In this document: piece by piece, positions 22,461-31,091 of the stretch | Numbering within the stretch: the stretch's first letter is position 1 | How the letters are laid out: every line of letters begins with the position of its first letter | NCBI RefSeq assembly: GCF_003426735.1 | Contig: NZ_QVON01000004.1 | Location: forward strand, 124,001-188,000 | Length of the DNA stretch: 64,000 nt | Origin: Arenibacter sp. P308M17 | GTDB lineage: Bacteria; Bacteroidota; Bacteroidia; Flavobacteriales; Flavobacteriaceae | Reading direction: 5' to 3' | The notes under the pieces: model-generated | Database searches by the model: none | What the model was told of the DNA's origin: nothing | The model's input: only the letters and a program-made list of their open reading frames with translations | Program-made: the position numbers and the translations under genes

Positions 22461-23705
22461 ATGAGATTGAATCTTTATTCCCTTATACTGTTCATTTCCT
22501 GTCATTTTGCCTCTGCCCAGGTGCAGATGGAAATAAATCCTCCAACAAATATCAAAACCATCATATTTAAGGGTGGTACAGATGACCAATTTCCGGTCGT
22601 AAACTTGGGAAGTCCTATTTATTTGGAGTTTGATGACCTTTTGGCCAACGAACAGGACTACTATTACAAGATTGTGCATTGCGACTATGACTGGACGCCC
22701 TCTTCCCTTTTAAAATCGCAATATCTAGACGGAATGGACAATGAACGGATAGTGGATTATTCAAACAGTTACTCCACACTGCAACCCTATTCCAATTATA
22801 AACTTTCCATACCCAATGATAATACCGGTTTAAAAGTCAGTGGCAATTATGTACTGGAAATTTACAATGGCTATAATGAGCTTCAATTTTCCAGAAGATT
22901 TATTGTATATGAGGATAGGGTAACCGTAGGGGCCGTAGTAAAACGTTCCAGGGATTTCAACTACCTAAATGAAAAACAAGTCGTGCAGTTTACCATAAAT
23001 GCCAATCAGATAAAATTGGTTAACCCCAATAAGGAAGTAAAGGTTGCCATCATACAAAACCACCTGTGGCCCACAACAATTACCAATATAAGCCCACAGT
23101 TCATACTTGGATCGGAACTCGTGTACAAATATGATAAGGAAACCAGTTTTTTTGGTGGCAATGAGTATTTTAATTTTGACACCAAAGACCTTAGGGCGCC
23201 AAGTTCCTCAATTTCCAGAATAGAACTTACAGATCTATACCACCATTATTTATTTACGGATTATTTCAGGGACGACCGGCCCTATACCTATTACCCCGAT
23301 GTTAATGGCGATTTTGTGGTCAGAACCCTGCAGGGAGAGGACAGTTCCAGGGAGGCCGAATACAGTTATATCCATTTTACCTTGCCCTACACTGAAAAAA
23401 TTGGCCTGAACGATGTATATATATTTGGAAAATACAATAATTATGCCCTGGACGGGGAGAATAAAATGACCTATAATGAGGGCACAGGAAATTTGGAGGC
23501 CGTTATAAAAATGAAACAAGGGTTTTATAACTACAAATATGTACTGAAAAATAATGAAGGTATTATTGACCTGAACACTATTTCAGGGAATTTTCATTTT
23601 ACGGAAAACAACTACCTCATCTTAGTATATTATCGGAATTTTGGAGATATCTACGATAGCATTATTGGAGTTGGTTCCACAAACTCGCGTTCCATTACCA
23701 ATTGA
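22461..23705 (+). CDS. Type IX secretion system plug protein (DUF5103 family)
   Basis: The product is 414 residues with a signal peptide (MRLNLYSLILFISCHFASA, then Gln). The body matches the DUF5103 family: IKTIIFKGGTDDQFPVVNLG, YYKIVHCDYDW with a following YLDGM, PYSNYKLSIPN, LEIYNGYNE and GGNEYFNFD near residue 230. In Flavobacterium johnsoniae the family member was seen as the periplasmic plug that closes the SprA translocon when no client is bound. So this is part of the secretion machine that would export the type B proteins at the left end of the window. It is divergent from the nqr operon and followed by repeats. Confidence 0.9.
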   Translation: MRLNLYSLILFISCHFASAQVQMEINPPTNIKTIIFKGGTDDQFPVVNLGSPIYLEFDDLLANEQDYYYKIVHCDYDWTPSSLLKSQYLDGMDNERIVDYSNSYSTLQPYSNYKLSIPNDNTGLKVSGNYVLEIYNGYNELQFSRRFIVYEDRVTVGAVVKRSRDFNYLNEKQVVQFTINANQIKLVNPNKEVKVAIIQNHLWPTTITNISPQFILGSELVYKYDKETSFFGGNEYFNFDTKDLRAPSSSISRIELTDLYHHYLFTDYFRDDRPYTYYPDVNGDFVVRTLQGEDSSREAEYSYIHFTLPYTEKIGLNDVYIFGKYNNYALDGENKMTYNEGTGNLEAVIKMKQGFYNYKYVLKNNEGIIDLNTISGNFHFTENNYLILVYYRNFGDIYDSIIGVGSTNSRSITN

Positions 23706-23787
23706 ACATTGTTCAACCCCTTTCCTTAAACCCCGCATTAACTTCATAATCCTTTGGCTTAGGGCATTACAAAATTCTATTCCGCAA

Positions 23788-23840
23788 GATTTTCCTCAAT
23801 TTCAGACCCCGACCCTAAAGGGGGGAAATTGAGGAAAATC
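23788..23840. repeat. Family C inverted repeat, copy 1 (intact loop)
   Basis: The 15-base arm gattttcctcaattt is exactly complementary to aaattgaggaaaatc, with a 23-base loop containing ccccgaccctaaag. The flank 'attccgca' precedes it, as at the second copy (41726). Confidence 0.82.
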
Positions 23841-23847
23841 AAGCACT

Positions 23848-24074
23848 CGGCCAGTATGTGTGACTTCTCGTCGTCCCGAAAAGGGACTCTGTCGAAGTGA
23901 CTACCGTTACCGAATTCATATCATTAATATTCTTGAAAAAGGTGTCAATGGTAGCGGGGAGTCGAGAGGTTATTTTACTGTAATGCTTTTACAATGAGGT
24001 CTCGACTGCGCTCGACCGGACAAAATTATCATGAATAACCAATTAATAATTAAATATAGATCGAACTCACGTAA
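23848..24074. repeat. Family B long dispersed repeat, copy 1
   Basis: About 227 bases from 'cggccagtatgtgtgacttc' to 'gaactcacgta'. It matches 53580-53834 in the same orientation. Shared blocks include cccgaaaagggactctgtcg, ttcatatcattaatatt, gagaggttattttactgtaa (a T for C difference in copy 2), tttacaatgaggtctcga and gctcgaccggac. The variable parts between blocks hold different palindromes in the two copies. Confidence 0.8.
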
Positions 24075-24167
24075 AACAGATATTAACATTAGCTTAAACG
24101 TGTAAACAAAAAATCTTATTATATTGCACTCCCATTGATTACAGCAATCCCTAACTTATAATTTGTA

Positions 24168-25043
24168 ATGAAAAGTAGTCTTTACCCCACTTGGAACAAA
24201 ACCATTTGCATCCTTTTTCTTCTCTTAGGGCTAAGCTCCCTGGCCCAAGAGACCAAACTTGAACATATTCTTAATGATTACACCAACCATCCGGAAAGGG
24301 TCCTCGTTGCCGCCCATAGGGCCACCAATCCCAACTACCCTGAAAATTCTTTGGCGGCCATAGCCGAAAGTATCCGTATAGGGGTAGATATCGTAGAAAT
24401 TGATATTCGAAAAAGTAAGGACGGCGAACTGGTGATTATGCACGACAGGACAATTGACAGAACGACCAATGGTACAGGAAAAATTGATGATTTTACCCTT
24501 GCAGAGCTCAAAGCGTTCAGACTTCAGTTCGGCAATGATATTACAGATGAACAAATACCTACTTTTGAAGAGGTGCTGCAGTTGACCAAAGGCAAGATGT
24601 TATTGGATGTAGATTTTAAATTGGAGGGCGAGGCATCCGTAAGACAAACTTTCGCCTTAATAGAAAAATACGGAATGGAAGACCAGATCTTGTTCTTCCT
24701 CTATGATTATCCGGAGACTACCCAGTACCAAAAATTGAACAAGGACATTAAAATAATGCCCAGGGCCTATTCCAGAAAGGATATCAGGGCTATAAGGAAA
24801 TTAGATGATATTTCCATTATACATATCGATGAAAGCTATTATAAGGACCGAACCATGCGCCGACTGATAAAATCCGGATATAGGGTATGGATCAATGCTT
24901 TGGGCAAATATGATAGCATGGAAGGCCAGGAGAAAAATTCAGGTTTTGATGCCCTTATGTCCCATAAATACGTAAACGTAGTACAAACCGATTTACCGGA
25001 GGAGCTTCTAAACTATCTTAGGGCCAAAAAATTACACCGATAA
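24168..25043 (+). CDS. Glycerophosphodiester phosphodiesterase, secreted
   Basis: The product is 291 residues with a signal peptide (KTICILFLLLGLSSLAQ). It is a GDPD-family TIM barrel with all core motifs: AAHRATNPNYPENS (catalytic His-Arg and metal Glu-Asn), VDIVEIDIRKSKDGELVIMHD (metal Glu/Asp and second catalytic His), and TTNGTGKIDD. The family splits glycerophosphodiesters, released from phospholipids, into glycerol-3-phosphate and an alcohol. The C-terminal WINALGKYD and NVVQTDLPEELLNYL are also typical. It is convergent with the GH31 gene, 40 bases away. Confidence 0.92.
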   Translation: MKSSLYPTWNKTICILFLLLGLSSLAQETKLEHILNDYTNHPERVLVAAHRATNPNYPENSLAAIAESIRIGVDIVEIDIRKSKDGELVIMHDRTIDRTTNGTGKIDDFTLAELKAFRLQFGNDITDEQIPTFEEVLQLTKGKMLLDVDFKLEGEASVRQTFALIEKYGMEDQILFFLYDYPETTQYQKLNKDIKIMPRAYSRKDIRAIRKLDDISIIHIDESYYKDRTMRRLIKSGYRVWINALGKYDSMEGQEKNSGFDALMSHKYVNVVQTDLPEELLNYLRAKKLHR

Positions 25044-25083
25044 TTTAATGTCGCGAAGGTTTTTGGATTTGCTTGGAAAAAAA

Positions 25084-26859
25084 TCAGAAAATAATCTCAT
25101 AATTCCCTTTCGCATATTCCTTTCCGCTTTTGATGATAAGCTTGTTCTTTTGGGAATTAAACTCCCATTGACGTCCTTTTTCCAATAGATGTCCATCCAA
25201 GGTGATTTTTTCCGGGGCCCTATTGGCATGGATTCTAAATAGATGCGAGAATTTTGTCCCCTCTAGGGAAAGCCTCAAAACACCCTCCGTTGTTTCATAA
25301 GAAATGGCAGTCTCCCCCACAGTATCCACATGGTGATAGACAAAGCTATTTTCCCCTTTGGGATACATTAAGATGGTGGTAAAACCCTCCGACCCCCCAT
25401 TTCCCAATCCGGTATAGGAGCGCTTAATATCCATAGGAACAATGGCTCCTTCCTTTATATAGACCGGAAATTCATCCATTGGAAATTCCTTTACAATATC
25501 ATCCTCACCATCAATAAGTTCCTTATCGTTAAAAAAATACCTCCACTGACCTTTGGGCAGGGCAATGGTCCTGGTTTTGGAATCCCTATATATTGGGGCC
25601 ACCAGAAAATCGTCCCCGAACATATAGTGGTACTTCCCTTTTTTTAAAGGGGTCTGCAATCTTCTGCCTCCGTTATGGGCCGTTACCACATAGTGGTACA
25701 TATAGGGTACCAGCTCCGTATGCAACCAGGAAAACTTTCGTATCACCTCCAGTTCCTCGGCTGTTCGCTTCCAAAGTCGCCTTTCCCCATGCCCACCGTT
25801 CATAAACAGGCCACAAAAAGTGGAGAATTGCGTCCAACGCATATAAAGTCGCGGAGGAATTGTTTTTCCTGAGAATCCTGCTACGTCAGATCCTATTATA
25901 TTGTAGCCCAGATCGGCACTTTTTAGGATATTCCGTATGGCCGATTCAAAACCTTGGATGCCTTCCAAAGCGATGTCCATTTTTTCATCCCCTTCCTCCA
26001 AAATCATTTCATCCGTAACCCATTTGTGTTCCTGATCGCCCACCCAATTTATGGGGGAGGCGTCAATGGGCGAAAAGCCCTCAGGATGGAACCCACGGTC
26101 TATGGAACGGGAGAGTGTAACGAACTCCGGGTTTTGGGCAAGCCCATGCTTGTATTCGTCCCTGTAATAGTGGTCCATATAGGTTCTGGTGGTCATAATT
26201 CCCTTAGATGTCCTCTTGTAAAATATTGGTATTGGGCCAAGTTGGTTCCAAAATAGGGTTGCGGTGCCGTCCAGTTTCCAGCCATCTATGCCCAGATCAA
26301 AAACATTTTGCTGCAGCCCCCGCCACCATTCCATAGCATTGTCATTGGTATAATCTATAAAACCGCCCTCACCTTTCCACCATTTATTGGGCTTATCGGA
26401 TTTTGCCAGGAAACCCTTGCCCATTGCCTCCTTATACCAATCCTTGGAATCCTTTAGATGCGTATCCTTACTTGAACTATTCACCATAGAGGTCATCCAA
26501 AGCACTACCCTATACCCATTGTCCTGAAGCTTTTTAAACCATTGGTCCGGTTTTTTATAAAGATTGGTATCAATTTCAAAATCATTATAGCGCAAAGACC
26601 AGGGACTATCCAAAATAATGGTTCTCACCGGAATATCATTTTCCCTATACCCGGCCAATAATTCGTCCACATAATCCGAAGTATTGATATCATCTTCCCA
26701 AAGCCAACATTCCAAGGCCCAGGGCGGGGTCAAAGGCGGATTTCCGTGGCGCTGACCATTGAAAGGTATTCCCCAAACAGGTAAAATCCAATAAAAATAG
26801 GAGGCGATACCTAAGGTGGCCAACATCCAAACAACGATCTTTAGCCCCTTTCTTTTCAA
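25084..26859 (-). CDS. Membrane-anchored glycoside hydrolase family 31
   Basis: The product is 591 residues. A single N-terminal hydrophobic helix (about residues 7-27) acts as anchor or uncleaved signal. The catalytic barrel shows LDSPWSLR, YRVVLWMTSMVN, the nucleophile segment GIDGWKLDG (Asp197), the acid/base segment NWVGDQEHKWVT (Asp275), GSDVAGFSG and MRWTQFSTFCGLFMNGG. A C-terminal beta domain (EFPVYIKEGAIVPM) follows. GH31 enzymes cleave alpha-glucosides, alpha-xylosides or related linkages, and some act on sulfoquinovosides; I cannot fix the substrate. It is shorter than two-domain GH31 enzymes because the usual N-terminal beta domain is missing. Its ATG overlaps the stop of the upstream PHP gene by 4 bases (26856-26859), so translation is coupled. 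Confidence 0.9.
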   Translation of the reverse strand: MKRKGLKIVVWMLATLGIASYFYWILPVWGIPFNGQRHGNPPLTPPWALECWLWEDDINTSDYVDELLAGYRENDIPVRTIILDSPWSLRYNDFEIDTNLYKKPDQWFKKLQDNGYRVVLWMTSMVNSSSKDTHLKDSKDWYKEAMGKGFLAKSDKPNKWWKGEGGFIDYTNDNAMEWWRGLQQNVFDLGIDGWKLDGTATLFWNQLGPIPIFYKRTSKGIMTTRTYMDHYYRDEYKHGLAQNPEFVTLSRSIDRGFHPEGFSPIDASPINWVGDQEHKWVTDEMILEEGDEKMDIALEGIQGFESAIRNILKSADLGYNIIGSDVAGFSGKTIPPRLYMRWTQFSTFCGLFMNGGHGERRLWKRTAEELEVIRKFSWLHTELVPYMYHYVVTAHNGGRRLQTPLKKGKYHYMFGDDFLVAPIYRDSKTRTIALPKGQWRYFFNDKELIDGEDDIVKEFPMDEFPVYIKEGAIVPMDIKRSYTGLGNGGSEGFTTILMYPKGENSFVYHHVDTVGETAISYETTEGVLRLSLEGTKFSHLFRIHANRAPEKITLDGHLLEKGRQWEFNSQKNKLIIKSGKEYAKGNYEIIF

Positions 26860-28289
26860 TTTATTTGCTTCCTTTTTAGAAAGTATCTAAAATAAATCGC
26901 CAAAAGCGAGTAGGCCATAAAAATAGCACCTATGGCAAGTAATAGGGAACTATATTCTGCAAACACCTCACTATAGCCCCTCACCGCATTTCCCCGAAAC
27001 CTATAATAGAGGCCCAGGGCAAGTAAAAACAGGGCCCCTAGCATTCCTGCCAAGGCCATTCCTTTATGGAATGTAATAAAATGTTCCTTTCTGTAATTCC
27101 AAAGTAATTGGAACAAGACCAACCATAAAGTCCAAGATAATACTTGCCAGGAATTCAGCGTCCTAAAATAATTCATCAAAGTAAGAAAGGGTTGGAACCA
27201 CAAATTATCTTCTGTATAAAAGGGTCTATCTTGGTACATAAGAACCCTTACCTTAGTTTGGTCCCTATCCCTTATTATCCCTAAAATGGATTTTTCCTTT
27301 TCTTCCGGATCCATTTGATGCCAATGGGGAATTTGGAAGGCATTCCAAATGCCACAGGCCCTACCGTAACCGTGAAAATCGAGTCCGCCGAGCATTAGGA
27401 GCTTATGGTCCTCACAGAATTTTTTAAGCTCCTTAAACAGGGTCCTGTCGTAATAAAGCTCCTTGCCCACATTTTCAATTTCAAAACCATCGGCCCCCAG
27501 ATCCTTATAAAACTCCTTATCATTTCCCTTCCCGTCAAACCAATGATTTATTATTACGGCCCCTCCGTATCTATGCGTTAGATCCACTATAAGGGAATCC
27601 TCCTTATCCTTGGTCCCAAATGTTCCTTTGAGCCCCAACAGGCTCATATGATTGGATCCCGAATGTTCTTGGCCCACCATGATTAAAGGTGCTATGGGAA
27701 ATTGCCCATTTCTTTGTAGGGTGGCGAAGTCCAATGTTTTTTTATGATTGGCATGATCCGTTATAAAAAAGGCATCAAATCCATTCCTTTTGTGCCATGC
27801 CCACATTTCTTCTTGTGAGATTAGGCCGTCATGACTGTATTCGGTATGGGCGTGGGTGGTTAGCAGTATTTCATTGGAAGTATTGTTTACAATGGTATTA
27901 TTGGGCAATGGAATGAAGAGGATAACTATAAAAATTGAAAAACAAATACCGATCAACAAAGGGAGGTTTCCCAAAAACCTCAATGCGGCCTGCCTTCGGA
28001 AAGGAGCTGCCACTATAAATATCCTGGTCATACCCAAGCAAGTATACAGACCCAATATCCATATTAAGGCAATTGGCAATTCCTGAAGGGGGTAAATAGC
28101 CCTATTAAAATAGAGCAACAACCCCAATAAAGGCTCAAAAAGCAGTCTCACTATTGGGATATGGACATCGTATTCGGGAATGGGTTTCAGGCTAAGGGCA
28201 TCAATAATATGTATATCCAAATGGAAAAAAAGTGCCAGAAAAGCGATAATCAAAATCGGAACTGCAACAAAAATTTTAGTTTTATCCAT
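26856..28289 (-). CDS. Polytopic membrane protein with PHP-type metal-dependent hydrolase domain
   Basis: The product is 477 residues. It has three or four N-terminal helices (within about 7-128), a PHP-like domain at about 140-340 and about four more helices from about 355 to 470. The metal-binding pattern is visible: HAHTEYSHDG (His146, His148 and following), ITDHANHKK, VGQEHSGSNH, VIINHWFDG and GGLDFHGYG. PHP domains hydrolyse phosphoesters or related bonds; a PHP domain held between membrane segments suggests a lipid-linked or membrane substrate, which is inference. The gene is translationally coupled to the GH31 gene (4-base overlap). Confidence 0.82.
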   Translation of the reverse strand: MDKTKIFVAVPILIIAFLALFFHLDIHIIDALSLKPIPEYDVHIPIVRLLFEPLLGLLLYFNRAIYPLQELPIALIWILGLYTCLGMTRIFIVAAPFRRQAALRFLGNLPLLIGICFSIFIVILFIPLPNNTIVNNTSNEILLTTHAHTEYSHDGLISQEEMWAWHKRNGFDAFFITDHANHKKTLDFATLQRNGQFPIAPLIMVGQEHSGSNHMSLLGLKGTFGTKDKEDSLIVDLTHRYGGAVIINHWFDGKGNDKEFYKDLGADGFEIENVGKELYYDRTLFKELKKFCEDHKLLMLGGLDFHGYGRACGIWNAFQIPHWHQMDPEEKEKSILGIIRDRDQTKVRVLMYQDRPFYTEDNLWFQPFLTLMNYFRTLNSWQVLSWTLWLVLFQLLWNYRKEHFITFHKGMALAGMLGALFLLALGLYYRFRGNAVRGYSEVFAEYSSLLLAIGAIFMAYSLLAIYFRYFLKRKQIN

Positions 28290-28641
28290 TATTTGGGGAT
28301 TTCTATATAAACCCTTTTACCAAGCCACTAATTACTATTAGTACATACGTTTCGGAAAGGAATTTTATTCCTTGACAAACGATATTGGGGGAAAGCAATT
28401 GGCCACAATCAAAACCCTTAATTCAATACCTCTTGCTGATTGGCTATTGGCTTATTGCTCTCAGAATGCTTTAGGCCATATGCTGTAAGCAGTTAGCTAA
28501 ATTTTTTTTTACTCATGGCTATTGGCTATTGGCTATTGGCTATTGGCTATTGGCTATTGGCTATTGGCTATTGGCTATTGGCTATTGGCAAAAATACTTT
28601 TATAAGCTAAAGCGGTATGATAATAGCTCCATGTAGAACTT
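28290..28641. other. Intergenic region with heptamer array
   Basis: No gene. It contains one or two stray attggct units near 28440, a T-run, and a heptamer array at 28517-28589. It separates the aldolase gene from the PHP-GH31 pair on the minus strand, so these may be one long transcript or two. Confidence 0.5.
28517..28589. repeat. Heptamer tandem array (ggctatt, about 10.4 copies)
   Basis: Perfect consecutive copies of ggctatt over 73 bases. It is non-coding and lies between dapA-like and PHP genes. Perfect identity implies active slippage. Confidence 0.93.
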
Positions 28642-29565
28642 TTAATGCACCGTATTATACTCATTCTTATAATTAAATAAGGCTACATACCCTTTTACCT
28701 TATTCCTTTGCTCCTCGGTGAACCGTTCCAATGGCTCGGCAATATGGTCTTGACAAATGCCCAGGGCCATCAAAGCCGCTTTGGTACCCTTTATATGTCT
28801 AGAGGAATACTCCCCTACCTCATAAATGGTCTGGTGTACCATAATCAATTTTTCCCTTAACAATTTTATTTTCTCCAAGTTTTGATCCAATGCGGCCTCG
28901 TACAAATCTACAAATAGCCTTGGAAAAAAGTTGGCTCCCCCTGCTACCGAACCATGGCCACCGTTCATTATAGTCTCTGGCAAAAACAGCTCGGTTCCTG
29001 CAATTATGGAAAAGGAAGGATCGTTCTTAAATTCATCGATGAGCATATACAGATAGGTAAGGTCTCCCGAGCTATCCTTTATGCCAATGGCCCCTAATTC
29101 CTTTGCCCTCTTAACAACGGCTATGGACAAATGAAGTTTTGTACAACTCGGCATATTGTACAGCATAAACGGCAGTGGCAGCTTTGGTACCAAACTTTCC
29201 AGATAATCCGCCATTTCTTCCTGGGCTATCGGGAAGTAATAGGGAGGGGCCACTACGAGGGCGTCCGCACCCTCTTTTTTGGCATGGTCCGCTATTTCCA
29301 TAGTCCCGTCAAAAGAGGTATCGGTAATCCCTACCAATACCGGCACTTTTTTATTTACCAATTTACAGGTTTCGGATATGAGCTGTTTCCTAAGGGCGTA
29401 ACCAAGACTAGGGCCTTCCCCTGTAGTCCCCAAAATAAAAATGCCATGTACACCGCCATGTATTAGATGATGTATTAAATTTTTTAAACCCAAAAGGTCC
29501 AGTTCCTTATTCTCGAGCAAGGGGGTAACCATGGGAGGTATTATTCCTTTTATAGCCAATTTCAT
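28642..29565 (-). CDS. DapA/NanA superfamily aldolase (not a true DapA)
   Basis: The product is 307 residues, a class I aldolase TIM barrel with Schiff-base lysine in GAIGIKDSSGD, tyrosine in LPFMLYNMPSCTK, the GTTGEGPSL 2-oxo-acid loop and VAPPYYFP. After the tyrosine, the position that is arginine in DapA (YNVPSRT) is cysteine here (YNMPSCT). An arginine there binds aspartate semialdehyde in DapA, so lysine biosynthesis is unlikely. It also lacks the NanA-like YNIPALSG. A 2-keto-3-deoxy sugar acid or similar is a reasonable substrate class, but the exact one is open. It is divergent from the AraC-type gene, which probably controls it. Confidence 0.85.
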   Translation of the reverse strand: MKLAIKGIIPPMVTPLLENKELDLLGLKNLIHHLIHGGVHGIFILGTTGEGPSLGYALRKQLISETCKLVNKKVPVLVGITDTSFDGTMEIADHAKKEGADALVVAPPYYFPIAQEEMADYLESLVPKLPLPFMLYNMPSCTKLHLSIAVVKRAKELGAIGIKDSSGDLTYLYMLIDEFKNDPSFSIIAGTELFLPETIMNGGHGSVAGGANFFPRLFVDLYEAALDQNLEKIKLLREKLIMVHQTIYEVGEYSSRHIKGTKAALMALGICQDHIAEPLERFTEEQRNKVKGYVALFNYKNEYNTVH

Positions 29566-30026
29566 ATGTAGATATATATTGTTTTTTAGCAGTCATACCT
29601 GCCCGACTAAATCGTTCCCGTCCGTACCGGAACGGGCGGACAGGCGGGTGTAATTCGCATATCTGCATTTGGGTCTGCCCGCCAGAATGAATCTTTCGGG
29701 CTGGCGACCAAATTTTGTCATGCTCATTTCATAATTGTATATTTAAGGGATCAACATTAAACAATGGCAATACCTACCAAGGGACCAAAAGTTGTAATCA
29801 TTAATTTCATAATGGTTGGTTATTAGGTTGTTCATGAATTTATATTTGATCAACAAATCTGTTGATCCGGTAATTGGTCCTACTGCTGCCTCAGTTTGAC
29901 ACTCTAACAAAATAAACCCAATTTAAAAACCCATGCCACTATAATATTGTTTTAATTACATTATATTTTAACCTTAATTCTGAATAATTTAATTATATTA
30001 GTCCAATATTGTCAATATACCAAGCC
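29566..30026. other. Divergent promoter region of the aldolase and AraC-type genes
   Basis: It contains a 51-base G/C-rich palindromic module (29598-29648) and a further inverted segment to about 29705 (gcccgcc ... ggctggc). About 300 bases of A/T-rich sequence follow, which should hold both promoters and any AraC-type operator. No gene seen. Confidence 0.5.
29598..29648. repeat. 51-bp mobile palindromic module, copy 1
   Basis: It runs cctgcccgacta... to ...acaggcggg and contains gttcccgtccgtaccggaac. The reverse complement is nearly identical to 41759-41809, where it sits inside the loop of a family C repeat; I count two mismatches. Confidence 0.8.
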
Positions 30027-30875
30027 ATGGAATTTATTTTTGAAAAAATATTTGTACCCAATAAGCATTCATTTATATCAAGAAAATTACCCTTGGCATC
30101 TAATGCCAGAATACATTCGCACAGGAACTTTGAATTAAACTTTATTACCTCGGGATCTGGTAGGAGAATTGTTGGCGACAACATCTCCGGATTCGAAAAA
30201 GGCGATCTGGTGCTCCTTGGACCCAATTTGCCCCACTGTTGGGAGGCTTTGGATTTTGAAAAAGGAAATGATCCATTTTGTATTGTTACCCACTTTTCGG
30301 AAGACATTATTAACTCCGACTTTTTTAAGATGCCCGAGCTGGAACTCGTTGTAGATCTTTTGAAACAGTCGAGCACAGGACTGCGTTTTAAGCTGGAAAA
30401 TGACAGCCATATTAGGCAAAGCCTAGAGCGCATGACACAATTGGAGGGTTTGGAATATTATATTGAAATGCTCAAAATATTTAATTTTCTATTACAGGTG
30501 GATGAGCGGGAAAACCTTTCCAATCCCAATAACAGTTCTGCCGTCTTCTCCAAAAACCTAGATAAAATAAACAAGGTCTACGAATATGTCTTTCAAAACA
30601 TACAGGAAGGCGTTAAATTGGAAGAAGCCGCTGCCGTATTGAATATGGCTCCCAGTTCATTTTGCAGGTATTTCAAAAAGAAGACCGATCTTACCTTTAT
30701 GGAATATGTAAAAAGTGTCAGGGTAGGCATAGCGGCGAAATTGCTGGCGGAAACCGATAAACAGATAACCCAGATCTGTTTTGAAAGCGGGTACAACAAT
30801 CTGGCCAATTTTAACCACTACTTTAAGCACATCATGGGCAAAACCCCTTCTGATTACAGAAAGACCTTTAGGTAG
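30027..30875 (+). CDS. AraC family transcriptional regulator
   Basis: The product is 282 residues from the ATG at 30027 (a TTG 18 bases earlier is less likely). The N-terminal half is a cupin-type sensor (HSHRNFELNFITSGSGRRIVGDNI, DLVLLGPNLPHCW). The C-terminal 100 residues hold two helix-turn-helix motifs: EGVKLEEAAAVLNMAPSSFC, RYFKKKTDLTFMEYV, and QITQICFESGYNNLANF followed by FKHIMGKTPSDYRKTF, the AraC signature. This arrangement is typical of sugar-responsive activators. It is divergent from the aldolase-PHP-GH31 genes, the most probable targets. Confidence 0.92.
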   Translation: MEFIFEKIFVPNKHSFISRKLPLASNARIHSHRNFELNFITSGSGRRIVGDNISGFEKGDLVLLGPNLPHCWEALDFEKGNDPFCIVTHFSEDIINSDFFKMPELELVVDLLKQSSTGLRFKLENDSHIRQSLERMTQLEGLEYYIEMLKIFNFLLQVDERENLSNPNNSSAVFSKNLDKINKVYEYVFQNIQEGVKLEEAAAVLNMAPSSFCRYFKKKTDLTFMEYVKSVRVGIAAKLLAETDKQITQICFESGYNNLANFNHYFKHIMGKTPSDYRKTFR

Positions 30876-30915
30876 TACCTTGCCCCACAAACGTTCCAGG
30901 AATCCTAATTGTTCG

Positions 30916-30967
30916 GCCTCACCCGGAACTGCCGAAAAGGCAGTCCCGACCTCTCCAAAGGAGAGGT
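30916..30967. repeat. Family A modular palindromic repeat, copy 3 (short form)
   Basis: The same core as the copy at 11134, located 40 bases after the AraC-type stop codon, where it could end transcription. It is followed by degenerate atctagcatcta repeats at about 31062-31090. Confidence 0.75.
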
Positions 30968-31091
30968 AAAATGGAAACCTTATCTAACGAATAGGCAGGG
31001 AAAAAGTTCAATGTTCAATGTTATAAAGTTGAAAGTTTGAATGTTGAAATGTCTCAATCCAATATCTAGCATCTAATATCTAGCATCTACT

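Larger units (their letters stand above)
23706..24167. other. Intergenic region with two repeat elements back to back
   Basis: It contains a family C inverted repeat (23788-23840) followed after 7 bases by a family B long repeat (23848-24074). The last 90 bases are A/T-rich and precede the glycerophosphodiesterase gene. No gene seen. Confidence 0.55.

Noticed and set aside
23848..24074. Riboswitch or tRNA suspected in the conserved blocks of family B
   Set aside because: No cloverleaf, no TTCGAA-type loop context and no known riboswitch signature; the element recurs between unrelated genes.
28437..28600. CRISPR array suspected from regular short repeats at 28517 and similar arrays
   Set aside because: Units are 7 bases with no spacers; it is a microsatellite, and no cas gene is in the window.
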